Part shown: positions 1 to 10,024 of the stretch, piece by piece | How positions within the stretch are numbered: position 1 is the first letter of the stretch | Layout: each line of letters begins with the position of its first letter | Source: Elymus sibiricus | Lineage: Eukaryota > Streptophyta > Magnoliopsida > Poales > Poaceae | Direction of reading: 5' to 3' | DNA length: 64,000 bases | Assembly (NCBI GenBank): GCA_039707655.1 | Contig: CM077667.1 | Location: 62,339,628 to 62,403,627, forward strand | Program-made: the position numbers and the translations under genes | The notes under the pieces: model-generated | Told to the model about the DNA's origin: nothing | What the model saw: the letters and a program-made list of their open reading frames with translations, nothing else | The model's database searches: none

Positions 1-1
1 G

Positions 2-91
2 CACCAACAAGAGAATGGTGGTGCTGTACAAACTCAAGTAGCTACGGATAAATATGAGCGCCAAGAACTCCATGACATGGATTATATTTAA
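2..91 (+). other. Possible C-terminal end of an unidentified reading frame
   Basis: Reading from base 2, 29 sense codons run from the window edge to a TAA at 89-91. The peptide is hydrophilic and ends in HDMDYI. I do not recognise it. It could be the end of a gene or transposase lying to the left, or chance. Bases 92-520 hold AT-rich sequence with nothing I can name. Confidence 0.2.
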
Positions 92-519
92 TTAACAATG
101 TCACTGCAACTAAAATTTCTCTGCCTAACATGTTCCTTGATAATTACAAATACTGTAGTCAGATTGTTGATTTCCCTCTTGATCATCTTATTTAGGTGCT
201 CTCTTTTGGTTGCTGAAACTGACAAGATTAACTTCTTAGATCAGAAGAACTGAATGCCCCGTTCAGGCTTATTTGCACGAATTTACCTAAACAACCTACT
301 TCGGCCGGTTTCTTTTCATGAATGTAGTTTTCATGATACGCCTCTTTTGTTTAATGAAAAAAAACTGATAAGTCTTGAAATCTTTTTTAAGGCATAAGAG
401 AAATGTTCAAATCTAGCGCTAACTATTACAGATTCTAGGATGATAAAAAAATCCAATATGAAAATTTTGTGCTAGAACACAAGTTTTCTTCATCTTTTCC
501 TTTGTAAGTCAAACAGCTT

Positions 520-2100
520 TGTTAGGCTCCTCGACGAGAATGGTCGCTGCTTCATTTGGGCTTATTTCTGCATTGGGCTGTGGCAACGGTTCGTGCCAGA
601 TGGGGCCACTGCGGCGTAATTCTATACTTGACGCATGTGGTGGCAAGTTGTCGTCCCTTCACACAGGAGAACGACGAGCGACCGTTATATGGAGCGGCCC
701 ATTTAAGTTGTGGTACGTTCAAAAGAATCCTGGATTTTCAAAAATATTATGGTATTTCTTTTACTGGGTTTATTACGGTTTTCTTGTTGGGTTTTCTCCA
801 TTTCTTTTTCTTTCCTTTTTATTTTTCCTGTTTTCAAAAATACTAAAATTTTAAAAATATTCACGATTCAAAAATGTTCAAAATTTTCACAAAATTCCAG
901 AAAACTTGAAAATATATTCAAGTTTTTTAAAAAAAGTTAATACATTTGATAACATGTTCATTTTTGTGTAAAATGTTTGTAGATTTGAAAAAATATTCGT
1001 GTTTTCACAAAGCAATCAAACTTTCAAAAACATTTAATATTTTTAAAAGTTCTATACGAATTTTAATAAAATGTTTGTGTTTTTTGAAAACATTCAAAAA
1101 ATTTAATGCTTGCCAAATTGAAAGCATATTCGTGTTTTTAAAATTATTCGGTGTTTCTTAAAGCATTCGTTGTATTATTCTCGATCTGCTACAGTAACTA
1201 GTTTGCCCTATAGTACTCGATCGCTCGCTCCATACACCCGCTTGCTTCGCTTGTGCACCAGTGGGCCAACCAAGTTGGGTCGCCTTTGTGTTTCCCCGAC
1301 AATCTGTCGCAGAGCTCCTCACTACGAGTGTTCAAAAAATAAAAAGTCCCCAGTACGAAGGGGTACCCGCCTGCAATACGAGACCTCTTTTTTTATTGTG
1401 TTGCGTGAATTTCCTATTGGATGCTCATAATTGCCTCCAATAATCGTGGTTTCATATAGGAAAATAGCGACTTTGGGCCGACCGAGTCGGGTCGCCTGTG
1501 CGTTTTGCTGGTAGTCTACTGCAATAATCGACAAGGATGAGCTCCCCACTGCTGCGGTGTGCTTGCCTGCATTATGAGAGCTCTTTTTTTTATTGTGCGT
1601 TGTGCGAATTTCCTGTTAGGCCGGATGGGCCAGCCCATATATATTATATCAATCCCGGTTTTGTGGGAACGTTCCCTGTCAGGTTTAATCGCTTCTGGAA
1701 ATCTTCTAGAAGCTTCTTGAAGTTTTTTTTCTGTTTTGTTTCTTTCACTGGTTTTCTTTTCTTTTTGACTTTTTCTAAAAAAAATTCAAAAAAATTCAAT
1801 TATTCAAAAACTATTCGGAATTTAAACAATTGGTCAGTTTTCCAAAGAATGGTTGGAATTTCACACACTGCTCATATTTAAAAAAAATTGTTCACACTTC
1901 CAAAAAAGTGTTCAAATTTTGTAAAATAAATATTCACATTATTTCCAAACTTTTTGGGATTTCGAAATTTATTCATAGATTTCAAAAAATGTCCAAAAAT
2001 TAAAAAAATGTTCACTTTTTTAAAAACAAAACCATTCCAAATTTTCACAATGTTTCAGAAAATATTCAGTTTTCTAAAAAGCAATTTGCAAAAAGATTGA
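520..2100. repeat. Two diverged copies of an AT-rich repeat module
   Basis: The stretch has two similar halves. Each half has a more GC-rich lead-in, then a pyrimidine-rich stretch (about 770-835 and 1715-1775), then a run of TTCAAAA-type A-rich words (about 840-1160 and 1780-2095). The lead-in is itself duplicated: 1255-1420 and 1470-1625 share GGGTCGCCT, CGCCTGCA and CGAATTTCCT blocks at about 215-bp spacing. No terminal repeats or coding potential were found. This kind of low-complexity sequence is common in Triticeae DNA elements, but I cannot name the family. Confidence 0.45.
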
Positions 2101-2129
2101 GTCAAGCGCTACAGTAGCACGTGTGGTAC

Positions 2130-2930
2130 CAAATGGAGTTGAGAAGAATTCATCAATGAGGTCGCAACCATCGGAAGAATTCACCATGCAAACATTGTCC
2201 AACTCCTCGGTTTTTTCTCAAAGGGAACTATAGGCATGCTCTTCTTTATGAATTCATGCCTAATGACTCATTGGAGAGGTATATATTCTCAAATGATTCA
2301 ATATTTAACGACAACTCTTAGCACCCCAAAAATGCTAGACATTTCTTTAGGCATTGCCCGAGGAATGGAATATCTACATAAAGGATGCAACCAGTGAATT
2401 CTCCATTTTGACATCAAGCCTCACAACATCCTGCTGGACTACAACTTCAATCCAAAGATCTAAAACTTTGGCCTAGCAAAGCTGTGTGCAAGGGACCAGA
2501 GTATTGTAACCTTGACTGTAGCAAGAGGCACCATGGGTTATATTGCACATGACCTATACTCTAACTCACGGAACTTGGGGGGGGGGGGGGGGGGGGGGGA
2601 GGGGTATCCTACCAATCAGATGTGTACGACTTTGGCACGCTAGTGTTAGAAATGGTGAGTGGAAGGAGGAACTCGGACCTGAGTGTTGGGAGCCAGAACG
2701 AGGTCTACCTCCTGGAGTGGATCTATGAAAAAGTAATAATTGGGCAAGACTTCCTTACTTCAGAAATAACAGAGGAAGAGAAAGAGAAAATGAGACAACT
2801 AGCCATTGTGGCCCTGTGGTGCATCCAGTGGAACCCAAAAAATTGCCCCTCAATGTCGAATGCATAATCTATAGTTCCCACCTAGGCCATTCCTCTCATC
2901 AGAAAACCATCCTCAGACATAAATCAGGGA
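2130..2930 (+). pseudogene. LRK10-like receptor kinase pseudogene (kinase domain only)
   Basis: Conceptual translation gives pieces of a Ser/Thr kinase domain in order: [20 protein letters not shown] (from about 2143), then after a frame change near 2230 LLYEFMPNDSLERYIFS, DISLGIARGMEYLH, HFDIKPHNILLD (catalytic loop), NFGLAKLC (the DFG site, D changed to N), GTMGYIA, then SDVYDFGTLVLEMVSGRRNS, LWCIQWNP and finally PRPFLSSEN. The order and wording match the LRK10/LRK10L family of cereal receptor kinases (established family knowledge). It is dead: TGA at 2395-2397, TAA at 2461-2463 just before the DFG site, a frameshift near 2230, a long poly-G at 2577-2599 that shifts frame again, and a stop at about 2865. 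The extracellular and membrane parts are absent. A smaller related fragment lies on the opposite strand at 34998-35250. Confidence 0.85.
2577..2604. repeat. Poly-G run inside the kinase pseudogene
   Basis: Twenty-three G, one A, then four G replace kinase codons between the GTMGYIA region and SDVYDFG. Runs of this length are prone to slippage and sequencing error, so the exact length is doubtful. Confidence 0.9.
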
Positions 2931-3329
2931 GAACTTGCTACCATGATTTGGACCATATTACACACATGTACTTGGTCCGTATGTTGCACGGCAATGCATA
3001 GCAGATAGCACTAGCATGGAATATATTTTGATGTTTCCACTCTACTAGCACCTGATTGTATGAATAACCAGTCTGTCGCCGTGCAATAGTACTACTAACT
3101 ATTTTGCACAACATATCAAAATCACATAGTACTTTATTTGGATTGTAAAAAAATACAGTAATATGTTGGTTACCTTATTCTGCTCTCCCGATGATTTATG
3201 TCCACTTGAATATTTTCCGCTGTGCATTCCTCCTCGCTGAAATCCTCAGGAAACATGATTTACACCCTCCGGTTGACACTATAGTTGTACTGATAAAACT
3301 CCGACAATAACGCTGATAAAACTCCCAAG
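2931..3329. other. Unassigned spacer
   Basis: AT-rich sequence between the kinase pseudogene and the LINE remnant. I see no open frame, terminal repeat or family resemblance here. Confidence 0.4.
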
Positions 3330-3943
3330 CCTTCCTTCCTCTGGAAAGTGGTGAACCAACAAATCCCCATGATCATTGCCCCCTCCTTTGTGCTCAGTTA
3401 CAATGGCCCATCTGCTTTTTTTTGGCTTGACACTTGGTTGCTTGATGTCCCGCTACGAAATTCTTTCCCGCACCTATTTACTCACTCGCTCAATGACAAG
3501 GTCTTAGTGGCTACGATTTGGCAAATTGGCTTATTATCTAATCTACGGACTCGTCTAACCAACGTGGCCTTGAGGGAATTGGAAATCGTGTCTTCTTTGC
3601 TGCAGGACTTTCACTCCTCCGACCGCCAAGGTGAGCGCTCTCTCATTCACAAGAAACCATTCTCGGCCAAAAACGCATATAACATCCTCATGACTGAAGA
3701 CCACTTTGATTTGCACTAAAACTCCATCTTATCTTCCATCAAAGTTAAATTTTTTGGTTGGCTGCTATTTCGGGATAGTGTGAACACCAAAGCAAACATG
3801 TTGCACAAGCACATCGCCGACAACGCGATCTGTCCCAGGTGCCAAGATCCATGCGAGGATGCCCCTCATCTGTTTTTGGTGTGTCACTGCTCTTTTGCAA
3901 CGCAAGTTTGGCTGCTGCTTGGTTTTACTCCCCCTTTTCACTA

Positions 3944-4213
3944 TGTTGACGTATAAATGTATTGCCTAGTCTCTTCCATCAGATCTGTCTTTTGGTTGCA
4001 TTGGCTATAGCATGCACTTCTACATGGTATCAGAGCCAAGAGGACTTGAGTTCAAGACCCGGCTGGCGCAATTAAATTGCAGCCCACTTTCGGTCCATGT
4101 TTAGGCCTAAGGAAGCCACACGTGAGGGGAAGTGTTGACGTATAAATGTATTGCCTAGTATTTTCCATCAGATCGGTCTTTTGGTTGCATTGGCTAGATC
4201 ATGTACTTCTACA
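3944..4213 (+). mobile_element. TRIM/SMART-type miniature LTR retrotransposon, complete
   Basis: Two 81-bp direct repeats, 3944-4024 and 4133-4213, both start TGTTGACGTATAAATG and end CTTCTACA. They flank only 108 bp. The first is followed immediately by TGGTATCAGAGC (4025-4036), a perfect initiator-tRNA-Met primer site. The second is preceded by a purine tract (GTGAGGGGAAG, 4122-4132). Flanks CACTA (3939-3943) and CACTG (4214-4218) are a 5-bp target duplication with one change. No coding capacity; it must be mobilised in trans. It splits the LINE ORF, so it is younger than the LINE. The repeats differ at only a few bases, so it is not ancient. Confidence 0.9.
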
Positions 4214-4421
4214 CACTGGACGCCATACGGGACCTTCCATCTCCAGTTGGGTTAAACCCTATTATCTACCCTATGGTGGCGTTGGCTATTCTTTGGAAAT
4301 TATTGGACTCAAGGAATGTCGCAGTCTTCAGAGATGAACATCACCTTTCTCGCATTACTCTAAGGAACATTAAAGCTGAATGCTCTCTCTGGATCTTTCG
4401 CTTTCATCTAGAATCCCCCCT

Positions 4422-4444
4422 CCCCCCCCCCCCCCCCCCCCCCC
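4422..4444. repeat. Poly-C run in LINE remnant
   Basis: Twenty-three C in a row, preceded by CCCCCCT (4415-4421). It interrupts the end of the LINE reading frame and is likely length-unstable. Confidence 0.9.
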
Positions 4445-5379
4445 GGTGATCGTTCAAAAAACTATTGTTGTGCTGAGAGTGTCACAGAATCCCTCTACAA
4501 GTCGAGCAATCATGCCATTTTAAATCTCAACAATCCATAGCAATATCAGCGGCGATGTCTCGTGGCTTGGATGCTGGGGCAACGGCCTGGAAGGCGATCT
4601 GCATGGGTGGCTCTCCGGCGGGCACCATGGCGGCGGCGGTGACTATGTCTCTTGGTCATATGGGCGGCGAGTAGCAGCGGGTGGCTTAGGCGCGCTCTCT
4701 GTCTCTGGCAGTGGCGGCTCCCTGATCTGGATCCGGGGATCTGATCCCGTCACTCTTCTCCTGATGACCTCGTGGTGGCACATGGGAGCTGCCGAGCAAA
4801 AACTCCGTGTTTTGTTGTCGCCGCCGCCGCCGCCGCTCGCGGACGCCGTTCTCTTCTTGAAGAGTCATCGTGGTGCTCCTCTCCGTATCTAGGTTCTAGG
4901 GTGAAAACCTTTGTGCATTATGGACTCCGCAGTGGCGACGCTCTACGCCAGTCTTCCTCCCGAGGACGTTGTCTTGGAACTCAGGTATACTAGGGTGTTG
5001 TGTGGCGTTGCACTTAGATCTTTCTATGTTATTTTGTGGTTGCGTAGTTGCTTGCGTTCTATATGATCTGATTATCTTGGGATTTGCTATGAAGAGGGCT
5101 ATCTCACCATCTTCTTTCGTTTGGCTATGTACTTTGTTCGAATGTTGCTTTATATATAAAGCGGGATGAAAGTCTATTTCGAAACGTACTAATGGCAATG
5201 AGAAGCAATCAACGGTATATACATATTTGTGTGGTGACGCCTCCTTTTAATGGACGGACACTTACTGAACTAACTCCATAGTTTTTCTGACGAAACTGAA
5301 ACTCTGAAGCAGATAAGAGAGGAAGAATTTTTTCCGCCGGATGTGGCATCTTTTTTATTTTTTTGTAGTGCTCTATTTC

Positions 5380-5492
5380 TGAGCTCATGGTTCATACTGC
5401 ATTTTTATTGGACATGATTTGATTAATAATATGGCTGCATGCATCCTCTGGATGCAGAGGCCGGGGGTATCCTCCTTTAAAAAAAAAAGATA
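5380..5492 (+). mobile_element. LINE 3' tail remnant with poly-A
   Basis: The end GGATGCAGAGGCCGGGGG followed by TATCCTCCTTT and ten A matches the 3' terminus commonly seen on Triticeae LINEs. Only the tail is recognisable. The A-run (about 5480-5489) marks the 3' end, so the element lies on the plus strand. Confidence 0.55.
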
Positions 5493-6288
5493 AGACAGAT
5501 GAAAGGCCGCCGCGATAAGCCTGGACCTGAAGCTTGGTGCCGGTGTCCCCAAGCAGGATTCTTCGCCGGTTGGTACGGTGAGCGGGCGTGAGGGAGGTGT
5601 CGGGACAGAATGGCTGCATGTACCTCTTCTGTGTTTTTCTTTGGTTGTGCATTCTGGGAACAGTATTTTTTTGCGAGGAAAATTTTGGATTACTCATGAA
5701 AAGTTGTTACAATCATTGTCGCATAGCTGTGCAACACCCGTATGTCCGTTGCCAAGCCATACAGCAATTCAACTAAACAATCTAGCATAACTAGCCATAA
5801 AATGGCTTACAGAGTTCTGAGTACGTTGAACATGAGTAATGCAAGTTTCTCTTTCTAACAGCTTCAATTTGATCTCTCGAACTAACAAGGCATATCTTGA
5901 TCTATCCTGCATTCTGGGAATAGCAAGTGGTTGACACTCATATTGTTTGCATTGACGCATACTCTCTTAGGTTCGTGCATTCTCCAAGGTAAGTTTTCCC
6001 TCTGTAATAGTAGTATTTTTTACGCAAGCAACTGGAGGCGATCATCCACCCACCTGAAATTTGCATTGATATCAACAGAGCGGCATACTGGTTGGACACA
6101 CATGCAGAGCGGTGGTCTGTATTTCTTTTTAAGAAACAATAGTGGGAAAGCATCCAACCCGAACGAAAATTATACATATTGAATGAGCCTTTGTCTTACG
6201 GCCATCTAAACTGCATCAAAGTAGCTTACACTTGTACTAAAACTGCGACAAATAATACAGATCGGAGGATGTATGTTTTTTTTACGAG
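5493..6288. other. Unassigned spacer
   Basis: Mixed-composition sequence with only short chance open frames. No domain, terminal repeat or repeat family recognised. Confidence 0.4.
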
Positions 6289-6297
6289 GGTTACTGT

Positions 6298-6478
6298 CAC
6301 TGAAAAAAATAGCGCGCTATAGCGCCGCTAATAGCACGCTATAGCATATTCAGGATCGCCTCGCTAAATTGATCTATGTACAATGTCTCGATAATAGCAC
6401 GCTATAGCGCGCTATAGCACGCTAATAGCATATTTTCAAGGGCGCCGCTATTTTGTATAGCGCGTTATTTTTTTCCTT
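6298..6478. mobile_element. Mutator-type MITE rich in TATAGCGCGCTATA words
   Basis: A 181-bp element bounded by a perfect 9-bp direct repeat, GGTTACTGT, at 6289-6297 and 6479-6487. Nine-base target duplications are the Mutator hallmark. Terminal inverted repeats of about 24 bp: left CACTGAAAAAAATAGCGCGC, right (reverse complement) CAAGGAAAAAAATAACGCGC, both continuing TATA. The interior holds several overlapping palindromes built from TAGCGCGCTA and TAGCACGCTA, so a transcript would fold strongly. No coding capacity. Confidence 0.8.
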
Positions 6479-6487
6479 GGTTACTGT

Positions 6488-6664
6488 GGGCTTCTTCCGG
6501 TCTGAACATTTCATATCAAAAGCTGCGAACAACAAGGTCTAGTAGTTACATCAGAATGGTAGACAAGGAAGGAAATGATTACACGGGGCACAGATAGAAA
6601 ACAAGAGCTACAATCTCTAAACAGCATAATCCTACAATCACGCAGGATAGCTTGCTTTGGGCAA
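6488..6664. other. Unassigned short spacer
   Basis: AT-rich sequence between the MITE and the start of the small tandem duplication. Nothing recognised. Confidence 0.3.
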
Positions 6665-6807
6665 TTTTTGCACCGCTTGGACCATAGTATGTTTCTTACC
6701 TTAACAAGTAAATCGAAGTCTGACTAAACCCAAAGTTTGGGTTAGAACATCTATGTCTAGTATTCAAAATCCGTATATGAGGAAAATGGTGGCGTGTGTG
6801 GGATCCC
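6665..6807. repeat. Small tandem duplication, copy A, left part
   Basis: From the block TTTTTGCACCGCTTGGACC to GTGGGATCCC this matches 14775-14917 almost base for base. Copy A is broken here by the LTR retrotransposon at 6808-13748 and continues at 13754-14343. Confidence 0.85.
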
Positions 6808-7305
6808 TGTTGGATAATTTTTTGATCTAGGCTAAACCTAGGTCAATTAAGGTAGATAATTAAGGCTGCTACAGTGCAGCAACAGTAGTGCAACAGTAGT
6901 GCAACAGTATGACGGTTTGCCCTGATTGGGGGCGCACACACATATCATCTGACAGGTGGGTCCCCCTGTGGCACTGTGCTTATAAATTATATAAGAGGAG
7001 AAGTCCCTATGGGACACTAAGAGGTACCCTGTGCATATGCATATCTCCTCCACGGCTGCCCAATCAAGCCAGCACAGCCAGCCATGGGAAGGGCTTTCCA
7101 GCTCCTTCCACAAGCTCTAGCAGCAACCAGGAAGGAGAATAAGATCAAGGGCTTCATGTATGATCCAGCTCTACCATCATCTCCAGCAAATACAAGATTA
7201 CTATGTTGACATATTTATTACTCAAGGTGTGTTTGTTCTAATTCATGTTAGTTGTGGTTCAAATCTTGTGCAAGATGATCCTGAGATCATCTGTGATATC
7301 TATCA
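6808..7305 (+). repeat. 5' LTR of the non-coding element
   Basis: 498 bp, TG...CA ends. Contains a TATA-like TTATAAATTATATAAG at about 6980-6994. Compared with the 3' LTR it carries several substitutions and small indels, for example AAGGCTGCTACAG against AAAGCTGCTATAG near the start, so this insertion is older than the 23.5-kb duplication, across which the 3' LTR copies are nearly identical. Confidence 0.85.
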
Positions 7306-7306
7306 T

Positions 7307-7318
7307 TGGCACCAGAGC
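7307..7318 (+). promoter_or_regulatory. Primer binding site (variant initiator tRNA-Met)
   Basis: TGGCACCAGAGC lies two bases after the LTR end. It differs from the usual TGGTATCAGAGC at two positions. Confidence 0.7.
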
Positions 7319-7929
7319 CTTCTTGCTCAAGATTGAGCCCTATCTAGCTCAAGATCATACTTGATCTGTTAGATCAAGTTAAAGTTTAAGGGGCCTTTTC
7401 TGTTTATGCTTGAATTCAAGCTGTCTTTTATGTTTTAACAAAAGCTTGAATTATTTGAGCCCTTTAAGTAACAGAACAGACTTGATCTGTTAATTTAAGT
7501 TAAGGCTTAAAGCTGTTTTTCCTGTTCATGATTAAAGTTCAAGCTATTCTTCATGTTTTGCTCAGCCTGAATTTTACTTGGCCCTGAAAAGTTTTAAGTG
7601 ACAACCTTAACAGATTATGTGATGCTTATGGGGTTTCAATTTTGATGTTGATTAAAGGGGACTGATGTATATAATAAAATCCCCAATTTATGGAAACCCT
7701 GAAATTGATTTTTCCTCAGTTTTCCCCTTAACTAGGATCAAGGGTTTCAATTTATGCTTTGAATCAGTGGGGAAATGAACTAATTATGATTGAACTTAAT
7801 GAAAATCCCCAAATTGCCGAAACCCTAGTTCATGAAAATCCCCAAATTTCGGTGGAACCCTAACCCTAATTCAAGAAATCCACAAAACAAATGAACCCTA
7901 ATGCTAATGGTGATGAAATAAGGAGCAGT

Positions 7930-8510
7930 GGGTGCTTACCTTATGGGTGAAGGTGCTTGCCGTCGCCATGCGGCGGCCCCGGAGCCACCACTTGAAGTTG
8001 GCGGGCGAGTTTGGGCTCGCGCCCGAGCACCCTGCTCCCCACTGCACCAGCCGGTGGATGCTACTGCCATCCTCGTGTGCTTGTTGCCATTGGAGACGCG
8101 TCGCCGTGCTGGACCTGATGCCGCCCGCCGTCGCTGCTCTGCAGGGACGCCCGCGCGCGTGGTTCCGGTGCGGGAACGCGCCGGCAAAGCGCCGCTCGAC
8201 GGAGCCTCGCGTAGGCCGAAGCCGCACGGGACCCCGGCGAGAGGAGCTCACCGGCGCCGACGCCCTCCTCTGCTGCGGCTGGCTCCGCCGCCGCGTCGCC
8301 TCTCACTCGCTCGCTCACTCGGGTGGAGGGGGCGAAGAGTGAAATGGGATTAGGGTTTCGGGGGAGGCCGGCGCTGGCTGGCCATTTTGTTTGGGCCAGC
8401 AGCGGCAGCCGGGCCAGCAGGCCCAGTTGGCCGGCCTGGACTCCAGGGGGAACAGGGGAGGCTGGGGTTGGGCTAGATTTTTCTCTGGCCCAGCTCGGCA
8501 GAAAATCATT
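7930..8510. other. GC-rich island inside the LTR element
   Basis: About 0.5 kb of CpG-rich sequence in an otherwise AT-rich element. Overlapping open frames exist in both strands (115-141 codons), as expected of GC-rich DNA with few stop codons, and none resembles a known domain. On the minus strand the left edge reads CATAAGGTAAGC (7939-7950), which looks like a splice donor, and TTAGGGTTTC lies at 8350-8359. It may be a captured gene fragment or a structural leader of the element. I cannot decide. Confidence 0.35.
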
Positions 8511-9386
8511 AGCCCAGAATTATTATTATTTATATATATATATATTATGCATTTGGGCTAAATATTCTGTTATGGGCAGAGGAAATTCAGGAAAATATTG
8601 AATATTTTTTCCTGATAATGTTCATATTTTATGCAATAAAGTAATTTTTTTTTCTAGTCTAAAATTGATGCATAAATTGTTATGGTCTTTTTTGCAATTT
8701 AATTCTTTAGGTATTTTAATTTCTGTTATATTTTAGTATGCCATGTTATGCCATGCTAAAATTACTTATGCTACAAATTAATTATAGTTATTTTCCTTTT
8801 ATGGCATTTTATGTTCCTAATTATTGTTATTATATCATGCTTTTATAATATCCTTAATGTTTTCTAAAGCAATTATGTTATGATTAATTATTTCAAGGCC
8901 TTTTATTATGTCTTAGAGAATAATAATATTCCATTCAAGTTTATGATGTGTTCCTCTCATTATTTTCTTATTAGAGAGCTTTAAGCTTTAATTTTAATAT
9001 GGCCTCAATTAAATAGTATTTTGAGCAATCAAATTAAGTTGGGGCCTTTATGCTCTTTATGAGCAATTATGCCAATTATGAAATGGCCCTAAAATAATTA
9101 AGGTTTGTTGCTCAAATAATGTGTCATTTTAAATGAGGTCTTTTATGTTAACGATGTTTCCCAAAATTTCATTAATAATTGATTGGCTTAAGAAATTAAG
9201 TGGCCTTTGACCTAAACTATAATTAAGTTTCGGGCATAAAGAATACCTAATGTTGGCTTTTCATGGTTACATTTTAACCAAACCATGAATTGTCATAATT
9301 AATTGCCCACTAAAGAAATTTTGTCCTTAAGCCATATATAGTTAATGAGGTTGTTTTATTGAATGTCTCTAATTAATTAAGGGTGG

Positions 9387-9660
9387 TCTGTATTTACCAT
9401 TCTGGCCAAAGCTGATTGGTGGGTACATGACTGCAAAATTTTATTGTTCTTGTCCACCTCTGACTAAAGTTGATGTGGACTAGTTCAATAAAAGAAGTAT
9501 ACAGAGACATGATTTTAATCAAGTGTGGTTGATGTTTGTCATCTTGGCCAAAGCTGGTTGACGAATATCTGACTACAAAATTTTACCGCTCTTGCTCACT
9601 TCTGGCCAAAGCTGATGTGAGCTGGATCAGTAAAATAAGTTTGAAGAGGCCATTAAGTGT
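9387..9660. repeat. Imperfect tandem repeat, period about 140 bp
   Basis: Two copies share CTGGCCAAAGCTG, CTGACTRCAAAATTTTA and a GTTCAATAAAA-like end. A third partial block (TCTGACCAAAGTTGATTGGA) lies at about 10224. Internal repeat of the LTR element, function unknown. Confidence 0.55.
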
Positions 9661-9891
9661 GACTAGATCATATCAACAAAAGTAGCTTATGATATGGGAA
9701 AGGAATTCTCATGCATAAGGATTTTGGACAAATTTTTTGAAATAGGCCACAAATATTAAAGTACTTTTGGGGAATTAAACTAAAGATATAAATTAATTAA
9801 TTGATTATTAAGTTGGTATAGGTTTTATACTTACAATTGACTTGTTTGCTTCCGCTATTGAGTGCCTCTGATTAATGTTGTGATTCATGGC

Positions 9892-10024
<133 letters not shown>

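Larger units (their letters stand above)
3330..5195 (+). pseudogene. LINE (non-LTR retrotransposon) 3' half: end of ORF2 plus 3' UTR
   Basis: 3340-3716 reads openly as the region after the reverse transcriptase of plant LINEs (WKVVNQQIP, FFWLDTWLLDVPLR, FSAKNAYNIL). After a stop at 3717-3719 the frame continues with VKFFGWLLFRDSVNTKANML and a zinc-binding motif at about 3831-3900, CPRC...H...C (C-X2-C-X8-H-X4-C), which is the zf-RVT signature. Beyond the TRIM insertion at 3944-4213 the ORF resumes with NPIIYPMVALAILWKLLDSR and IKAECSLWIFRF. The 3' UTR continues to about 5185, ending near TATATAAAGCGGGATGAAAG, a tail form typical of Triticeae LINEs. The 5' part, including the endonuclease and RT cores, is missing, as is usual for LINE insertions. 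A related 3' UTR lies in reverse at 32115-32400. Confidence 0.8.

Noticed and set aside
2543..2728. Frame running through the poly-G as a glycine-rich protein
   Set aside because: The glycine stretch is the homopolymer itself, and the sequence either side belongs to the kinase pseudogene in other frames.
4025..4036. Possible tRNA-related gene at the tRNA-Met matches (also 26078, 49595)
   Set aside because: Only 12 bases match the tRNA 3' end, which is what a primer binding site requires. No cloverleaf can be built.
3944..4213. Simple tandem duplication of an 81-bp LINE segment
   Set aside because: The repeats begin TG and end CA, are flanked by a target duplication, and enclose a perfect primer site and a purine tract. 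Removing them restores the collinear LINE text, so an LTR element is the better explanation.
7904..8353. Overlapping frames of 83-141 codons on both strands
   Set aside because: GC-rich sequence has few stops in any frame; no domain, and frames overlap on both strands. Kept only as a GC-rich island.
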